Source of the DNA: an uncultured Bacteroidales bacterium
GTDB lineage: Bacteria; Bacteroidota; Bacteroidia; Bacteroidales; Paludibacteraceae
NCBI GenBank assembly: GCA_900556095.1
Contig: USNU01000100.1
Coordinates: forward strand, 1-6,058
Direction: 5' to 3'
Length of the DNA: 6,058 nucleotides
Part shown: positions 1 to 4,134 of the stretch, piece after piece
How positions within the stretch are numbered: the stretch's first letter is position 1
Layout: every line of letters starts with the position of its first letter
Made by a program: the position numbers and the translations under genes
The notes under the pieces: generated by a model
Databases searched by the model: none
The model's input: only the letters and a program-made list of their open reading frames with translations
What the model was told of the DNA's origin: nothing

Positions 1-157
1 CCGCCCATACATCTTCCGGCCGCTCCGTTCCCGGTTCGACAATCGGCGTTTGCCGTTTCACATCGTCCCGACCAGCGCCATAGGAATAGCCAAAAGTCTG
101 TGCATCCGACACCTCTATGCAACACAGGGTCAACAAAACAAAAAGTATGTGTTTCAT
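1..157 (-). CDS. Small secreted protein, N-terminal 52 residues only (3' end outside window)
   Basis: An open frame starts at the ATG on 155-157 and runs off the left edge with no stop in 52 codons. The first 20 residues form a typical signal peptide: K2 and H3, a hydrophobic stretch ILFVLLTLCCIEV, then SDA|Q, the Ala-Gln cleavage pattern common in Bacteroidota. The two cysteines (12-13) lie inside the hydrophobic core and do not form a convincing lipobox, so a lipoprotein is less likely. The mature part begins TFGYSYGAGRDD and continues into a charged, proline-containing stretch ending VEPGTERPEDVWA. That last piece loosely resembles the linker before the tail of the upstream 956-residue protein (VEPGNVWSV). 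The start lies 11 bp after the stop of that gene, so the two are probably co-transcribed. No Shine-Dalgarno is visible, which is usual in this phylum. The family is not recognised and the function is unknown; export is the only well-supported property. Confidence 0.72.
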   Translation of the reverse strand, partial: MKHILFVLLTLCCIEVSDAQTFGYSYGAGRDDVKRQTPIVEPGTERPEDVWA

Positions 158-168
158 AGCAGTATCAG

Positions 169-312
169 TTATTTAGCGATATACACTTTGTATGTTGTCT
201 CCGCTTGGCGCACCACGTACATTCCAGCCGGCAGGCGTTGCATCAACCTATCGTATTGATTGCTATCACAGAAGGAACCTACATACCATCCCGTTACCGA
301 CCACACGTTACC
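169..312 (-). other. T9SS type A-like C-terminal sorting tail of the 956-aa protein
   Basis: Residues 909-956 carry the pattern expected of a type A (Por secretion) tail. A strand with VWSVTGWYVG is followed by a variable turn, then LPAGMYVV, then a terminal strand ending KVYIAK. In proteins secreted by the type IX system this domain directs passage through the outer membrane, and it is usually removed with attachment to a surface lipopolysaccharide. That is family knowledge; here only the sequence pattern is seen. A Pro-rich linker at about 892-905 (RKPGVPTGNLPPTT) separates it from the preceding module, as expected for a cleavable tail. Confidence 0.7.
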
Positions 313-3039
313 CGGCTCGACAGCCGTGGTAGGCGGCAGATTTCCGGTGGGGACCCCGGGTTTCCTATTCAGCGCCAAGCGCGGCATAGCGCGGGTAGTT
401 TCTATCTCGGCATTGACCGCACACTCAAACGGATAGAGTGTAACCGTTTCGCCTGATTCAAAATAAATGCCTTCGTTATCCAACACATAAGCCGAACGCA
501 ACTGCCACTCTTTCATTGTGTTGTTGCCAGAATAGGCGAACATCTCTGTTGCACGAGGTGTCTGTACATCCGTCGAATAGACATCGTCGATGGTCTGATA
601 ACTTGCACCGTGGAATACGATATACTTACCCGCCCAATAGTGGGTGTCATCGTCCGGCACACAAATGATATAGGGTACATTCTTCTTAGGCAAGGCGGCC
701 TCGGCTTTGGTAGCCTGTATGTCGTGCCAGTTGGCTTGGAAATCTTCGGCACTCACTTCCTTCTCACGGAAATCACGCAACCAAAACTCACCCTCGGTTA
801 CCGTACCATTGTTATCATACCGTGGATAAATCTTATATACAACATCATCATCGGTTACGGTAACGCTATCCACCTTAAACGGCAACGAGAGAGTTTCCCA
901 TATACCGGGTTTCAACTTACGTTTGTACACAATAGGCTGCAAGATACGCCCGCCTTTAAAGGTATAAACGGCGGCATCGCGTTCCGGGTCTTCGGGCATT
1001 TGATCATGATGATAGATGACAAAATCACGCTCTGCGCAGCCGGAACCATCCAGATAGTAGAACTCGGGGGTCGTTACACGCAAACCGCCGTCAAAAGCAA
1101 ACTTTACACCAAAACGAATAATTCCGTCGGCTTTGTTTTTGAGTTCTGAAACGAGTATATCGCCATCAAAGATCTTTGTCCCCTGGCGTTGTGCTAAGGT
1201 AAATTCATTTCTCTCCTTTTCTTCATCCCGTTGCGGATAATTCTGAACACACGCAAACGATGGAGTCTCGTCATCTAAAAACTCCGCCGTAATATGGATG
1301 AGTGTTTTCTCTGCGTTCAAATAAAGTGAGAGATTGTAGCCTTTGGTAAAAGTTGTACTACCATTACTGGTCTGCCCGTCGCCTTCACCGCCGATGAAGG
1401 TACACTGCCCCGCATAGACTTCATGCCAACTCCAAGACAGCGTAGGCAAATCGAAGATAAACGATGCCTCGGTGGAACTCTCGCTTACCCCGCTAATCAT
1501 CTGATTGTTTCCACATAGATCGCTCCAATATACATACGGCATACCGTTTTCCGTTCCATTCAGATAGGCGATTTTCACTATTTTATATTCACCTTTTGTA
1601 TCACCGCTTACACCATATACATTGCCCGTCCATATTGCCGATGTATGCTCCTCATTCCATTTGCAGTACTTGCCGTTTGTCTTGCAATCCCAAGCAGCAC
1701 TTTCTTCTGACAAGAAGCCGCTCGTGGCAGTACCTATCAGGAATATGCTATCCGCAGAAGATGCAAAATTGTTCACCCCACGCGCATAGAAGGTTACATC
1801 CATGTCCTCTGAGAGAATCAGATGATGGTCATCCTCTGTACATTTTCCACTATCAAACGAGCCTTCAGTCAGTTTATATACATAACTGCCCTTTTTCAGA
1901 TGTTTGGTCAGCGAATACACACCGGCTACTTTGGTTTTGCGGAATTGATAGTTATCATCTCGAGGATTCCACTTTCCATCAGAGAGAGCATTCATACTTC
2001 CTGCCAACCACAAGTCAGCCACATCACATTTGGTAGTAAAATGTACCTTGATTGAGTTGTCAGATTCCTTCCCATCCTGATTGACCGCCCTGACCTCCAA
2101 AGTATGTTCGCTACAAGCGGGCATATCCTTCAAATGCAGGATTCCATTGGTGGCAGACATCTCAAATTGATACACATGTTCCCCTTGCGTTAGTATGCAG
2201 GCGTATTTCAAATCCGCAAAAGGCGTTACGGCATCGGTGGCACTGACATGGATTTCTGCAGTAGAAGTGGTGGCACTCTCGAAAGAGGCGGATATCATTT
2301 GCGGTTTGTAACTCAGAGTTTTCACATCAGCCACCGTCGCCGAATTAGCCGACACATTACCAGCCGCGTCTTTGGCGGTAACCACCAATGTATAAGTGGT
2401 ATTGGCAGTAAGACCCGTGATAACGATATTGCCGTCTTGAGGCAAGAAATCTTTGCTGACACCCGTTGTCTCCACATGATAGCACATAACGGATACATTG
2501 TCGGTAGCGGTAACAGCCAATGTAATAGACGTTTCAGTAGCCGAAACAAAAGTGGCTGTACCCATTACAGGAGCCTCTGTATCAGCAGTTTCCTCACCAC
2601 ACGTAGCAGTCCAATCTATGTCGGTAATTCCTGCCAGATTAAATACCACAATGTCGCCAACTTTTTTGTTTAAAGCAATCTCTGTGGCATAGAGATTAGT
2701 AGGGAGAGAGGTAGCAGAGGCTGTTTCAAACTCTGCAGAAGCCGTTTTACCATCTGCGGAGAACACCCATTTTTCTTTTGCAAAGAAAATAGCTGCTCCT
2801 TGCGTTTGATTTACGCCACAATTAACATTGTAGGCACTTGCAAAAGCCAAATCTCCTTGCGCAACCAATACTATAGCATACTTTTGTCCTGAAACGTGTT
2901 TCAAAGACAGGAGGGCAGTATTTTGTCCATCTTTTGCCGTAATCGGCTCTTGACAATACTGTTTGGCGGCAGAAACAACAAATATATTCAGCCACAAGAA
3001 TAAGACAATAGATAGAGGTCGAGAAATGTGTATTTTCAT
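169..3039 (-). CDS. Secreted modular surface protein with FN3-like and SusE/F-like domains and T9SS-type tail (956 aa)
   Basis: This is a complete frame from ATG at 3037-3039 to TAA at 169-171. A signal peptide occupies about residues 1-25 (basic N-terminus, core LSIVLFLWLNIFVV, SAA before the cut). Modules in order: residues 29-148, an N-terminal module starting YCQEPI of a type seen in Bacteroidales exported proteins; 154-242, an FN3-like domain beginning DTEAPV with TYTLVVTAKDAAGN; 245-338, a second FN3-like domain; 340-425, an E-set module starting LWLAGSMN with KGSYVYKL, reminiscent of CBM48 or SusE/SusF; 430-545, a second such module starting IFLIGTATSG; 546-668, a Cys-to-Cys domain shared with the neighbouring 322-residue protein; about 690-885, a module with WETLSLPF and VPYIICVP, a pattern I associate with Bacteroidales surface proteins; about 908-956, a T9SS type A-like tail with VTGWYVG, LPAGMYVV and final KVYIAK. 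No catalytic domain is apparent. The role is inferred to be glycan binding or scaffolding at the cell surface. The gene follows a terminator, so it probably has its own promoter. Confidence 0.9.
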   Translation of the reverse strand: MKIHISRPLSIVLFLWLNIFVVSAAKQYCQEPITAKDGQNTALLSLKHVSGQKYAIVLVAQGDLAFASAYNVNCGVNQTQGAAIFFAKEKWVFSADGKTASAEFETASATSLPTNLYATEIALNKKVGDIVVFNLAGITDIDWTATCGEETADTEAPVMGTATFVSATETSITLAVTATDNVSVMCYHVETTGVSKDFLPQDGNIVITGLTANTTYTLVVTAKDAAGNVSANSATVADVKTLSYKPQMISASFESATTSTAEIHVSATDAVTPFADLKYACILTQGEHVYQFEMSATNGILHLKDMPACSEHTLEVRAVNQDGKESDNSIKVHFTTKCDVADLWLAGSMNALSDGKWNPRDDNYQFRKTKVAGVYSLTKHLKKGSYVYKLTEGSFDSGKCTEDDHHLILSEDMDVTFYARGVNNFASSADSIFLIGTATSGFLSEESAAWDCKTNGKYCKWNEEHTSAIWTGNVYGVSGDTKGEYKIVKIAYLNGTENGMPYVYWSDLCGNNQMISGVSESSTEASFIFDLPTLSWSWHEVYAGQCTFIGGEGDGQTSNGSTTFTKGYNLSLYLNAEKTLIHITAEFLDDETPSFACVQNYPQRDEEKERNEFTLAQRQGTKIFDGDILVSELKNKADGIIRFGVKFAFDGGLRVTTPEFYYLDGSGCAERDFVIYHHDQMPEDPERDAAVYTFKGGRILQPIVYKRKLKPGIWETLSLPFKVDSVTVTDDDVVYKIYPRYDNNGTVTEGEFWLRDFREKEVSAEDFQANWHDIQATKAEAALPKKNVPYIICVPDDDTHYWAGKYIVFHGASYQTIDDVYSTDVQTPRATEMFAYSGNNTMKEWQLRSAYVLDNEGIYFESGETVTLYPFECAVNAEIETTRAMPRLALNRKPGVPTGNLPPTTAVEPGNVWSVTGWYVGSFCDSNQYDRLMQRLPAGMYVVRQAETTYKVYIAK
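1036..1404 (-). repeat. Third copy of the shared Cys-to-Cys domain, inside the 956-aa protein
   Basis: Residues 546-668 resemble the two repeats of the adjacent 322-residue protein. They begin with Cys (CTFIGGEGDG), then FTKGYNL, a strand ITAEFLDDETP, then IRFGVKFAFDGGLRVTTPEF, YYLDGSGC and a final Cys. The end matches the neighbour's first repeat (LTFLVKLALEGGKVLFTERF, MYVVGSSC) closely, and Cys-to-Cys spacing is 122 here versus 122 and 120 there. This copy is divergent in the middle: the LPGMTAP and FD.NG.L.G.P.PM segments are replaced by a charged stretch (about 600-620), and an extra Cys appears at 597. A disulfide between the terminal cysteines is plausible for an exported protein but is inferred. 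Confidence 0.7.
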
Positions 3040-3088
3040 AAGTAGATATATATTGATATCGATGTGTTAAGCATATTGTTAAGAAAGA
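3040..3088 (-). promoter_or_regulatory. AT-rich leader of the 956-aa gene, probable promoter region
   Basis: About 50 bp separate the terminator stem from the ATG of the 956-residue gene. Because the terminator should stop upstream transcription, a promoter is expected here, but I find no good match to the Bacteroidota consensus (TTTG near -33, TAnnTTTG near -7). Read on the minus strand it holds the T-rich run of the terminator followed by CTTAACACATCGATATC and AATATATATCTACTT up to the ATG. A small inverted repeat, GATAT/ATATC with a 6-nt spacer, lies at 3045-3060. The promoter could overlap the hairpin, or expression could depend on read-through. No Shine-Dalgarno is present. Confidence 0.3.
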
Positions 3089-3128
3089 AATATGTCGGCA
3101 GCAGGCAGTATCCCGCTGCCGACATATT
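3071..3128 (-). terminator. Intrinsic terminator after the two-repeat secreted protein gene
   Basis: A perfect 14-bp inverted repeat has arms at 3089-3102 and 3115-3128 (core TATGTCGGCAGC / GCTGCCGACATA) with a 12-nt loop. On the minus strand the stem is followed directly by a T-rich run (TTTCTTTCTT), while the plus-strand side lacks one, so it terminates minus-strand transcription. It begins 10 bp after the TAA of the 322-residue protein gene. It separates that gene and GH3 from the 956-residue gene as distinct transcription units, unless read-through occurs. Confidence 0.85.
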
Positions 3129-3138
3129 AACAGAAAGA

Positions 3139-4107
3139 TTACTCAATCACTTGACCTTGTGCATTGTAACGGATGCCGTCGCGGACGATGATGAGTTGTC
3201 CGTTCTCTATTTTTTTAGAGGCAGATGCTGCGGATTGAACATGTTCAATCGCTGTTTTCTCACAATCCTGCCCGACAACATAATGAACACGCTCCGTAAA
3301 GAGCACATGCAATTCATAAGAAAGTTTTACCAAGAAACACAATGCTGTTCCGTTTGGTTTGTCCTCAAGCGTATAATATGCCTTTGCCCCCAACCAACGC
3401 ATCGGGACAGGGTCTCCTACAAGTACGCCGTTCGCATCAAAAAGAAACAAATTCGGGGCTGTCATTCCCGGCAAATAATCATGGAAGACCACCTCAATAT
3501 TGACCTTACCCGATTGAGTAGTGGATGCCTTCCATGTATATCCTTGAGTGAACACCTGCCCCTGTGCCGCAGCAGGGTCGTTCTTGGTATAATACTCATC
3601 GACCTCTTTACTTGTGTCGGAACAACTCCCGACTATCGGATCTGCCATATCTTCCTCTTTACACGAACTCCCCACTACATACATAAAACGCTCGGTAAAC
3701 AGGACTTTCCCGCCTTCCAATGCCAGTTTTACGAGGAAGGTCAGTTCAGTGCCATCAGAAACACCCGTAATCGTATGATTGACGGTTCGCATCCCCTCAT
3801 TCCACCCCGTCATAGGAATGGGATTGCCGATAAGAACACCATTCTCGTCGAACATAAACAACTCCGGTGCAGTCATTCCCGGAAGGGCATCCAAAAAACA
3901 AATTTGGACCTTCACTCCTTCCGTCGTCGTTTCAAAATGCCAATCATAGCCTTTGTCAAGCGTTGCAACTGCATGTTCCTTGTCGGCGTTTGTGTAAAAC
4001 GGGTCCACGCCTTTACTCGTACCGGAACAAGAGGCTTCTGCAGAAATCCGCATAGAGAAAATCAATGCAGAAACAAGCAACACAGCACATTGTAATTTTG
4101 TTTTCAT
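3139..4107 (-). CDS. Secreted protein of two tandem Cys-to-Cys domains with short Bacteroidales-type tail (322 aa)
   Basis: The chosen start is the ATG at 4105-4107. It gives a clean signal peptide (MKTKLQ, then a hydrophobic core, cleavage after AEA at residue 25) and follows an A-rich stretch typical of Bacteroidota starts. An in-frame ATG at 4132-4134 would add nine residues (MYLTYKIKN) ahead of the signal peptide and is less likely. The mature protein is two tandem repeats. Residues 27-149 and 162-282 each run from Cys to Cys and share C-S-x-T-S-K-x-V-D, F/YYT, KGY or QGY.W, LPGMTAP.LF.FD.NGVL.G.P.PM, FLVKL, VLFTER and YVVG..C. C27 is the first Cys of the repeat and lacks a lipobox, so it is not a lipid-anchor site. 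The C-terminus (KKIENGQLIIVRDG, then RYNAQGQVIE) resembles the endings of many exported Bacteroidales proteins and may be a short sorting tail. No enzyme motif is seen. The all-beta look and the position after GH3 suggest a ligand- or glycan-binding role (inference). It is probably co-transcribed with GH3, 27 bp downstream of its stop. Confidence 0.88.
   Translation of the reverse strand: MKTKLQCAVLLVSALIFSMRISAEASCSGTSKGVDPFYTNADKEHAVATLDKGYDWHFETTTEGVKVQICFLDALPGMTAPELFMFDENGVLIGNPIPMTGWNEGMRTVNHTITGVSDGTELTFLVKLALEGGKVLFTERFMYVVGSSCKEEDMADPIVGSCSDTSKEVDEYYTKNDPAAAQGQVFTQGYTWKASTTQSGKVNIEVVFHDYLPGMTAPNLFLFDANGVLVGDPVPMRWLGAKAYYTLEDKPNGTALCFLVKLSYELHVLFTERVHYVVGQDCEKTAIEHVQSAASASKKIENGQLIIVRDGIRYNAQGQVIE
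3262..3624 (-). repeat. Tandem domain repeat, copy 2
   Basis: Residues 162-282 of the 322-residue protein run from CSDTSKEVDEYYT to HYVVGQDC. This copy keeps LPGMTAP, LFLFDANGVLVGDPVPM, FLVKL and VLFTER. It aligns almost end to end with copy 1; the Cys-to-Cys distance is 120 residues against 122. The 12-residue linker between the copies (KEEDMADPIVGS) is acidic. Confidence 0.88.
3661..4029 (-). repeat. Tandem domain repeat, copy 1
   Basis: Residues 27-149 of the 322-residue protein run from CSGTSKGVDPFYT to MYVVGSSC. The segments LPGMTAPELFMFDENGVL, IGNPIPM, FLVKLALEGGK and VLFTERF are shared with copy 2. The FVLKL/EGGK...TERF/Y.VG..C end is also shared with residues 641-668 of the 956-residue protein. 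The copies are clearly diverged, so the duplication is not recent. Confidence 0.88.
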
Positions 4108-4134
4108 ATTTTTTATTTTATAGGTTAAATACAT
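4108..4134 (-). other. 27-bp A-rich junction between GH3 and the two-repeat protein gene
   Basis: The minus strand reads ATGTATTTAACC followed by TATAAAATAAAAAAT before the chosen ATG at 4107. There is no Shine-Dalgarno; an A-rich leader is the usual Bacteroidota substitute. The GH3 stop (TAA, 4135-4137) is followed at once by an in-frame ATG at 4132-4134, so the two genes share a reading frame with a single stop between them. No terminator is present here, which supports co-transcription. Confidence 0.55.

Noticed and set aside
610..1149. A 179-codon plus-strand open frame inside the 956-residue gene
   Set aside because: It lies antisense to the conserved WETLSLPF / VPYIICVP module. There is no start-site context or recognisable domain.
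4021..4035. Lipoprotein attachment at C27 of the 322-residue protein
   Set aside because: Residues before the Cys (AEAS) do not fit a lipobox, and the same Cys is the first residue of the repeat, conserved in copy 2 and in the 956-residue protein.
3064..4095. A 343-codon plus-strand open frame, slightly longer than the minus-strand gene it covers
   Set aside because: Its translation is rich in Cys, His and Arg with no domain or signal peptide, and its frame is an antisense shadow. The minus-strand frame has a signal peptide, two internally consistent repeats and a recognisable C-terminal ending.
4132..4134. Upstream ATG as the start of the two-repeat protein
   Set aside because: It adds a nine-residue extension before an otherwise perfect signal peptide and abuts the GH3 stop. 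The ATG at 4105-4107 with its A-rich leader is the better start.
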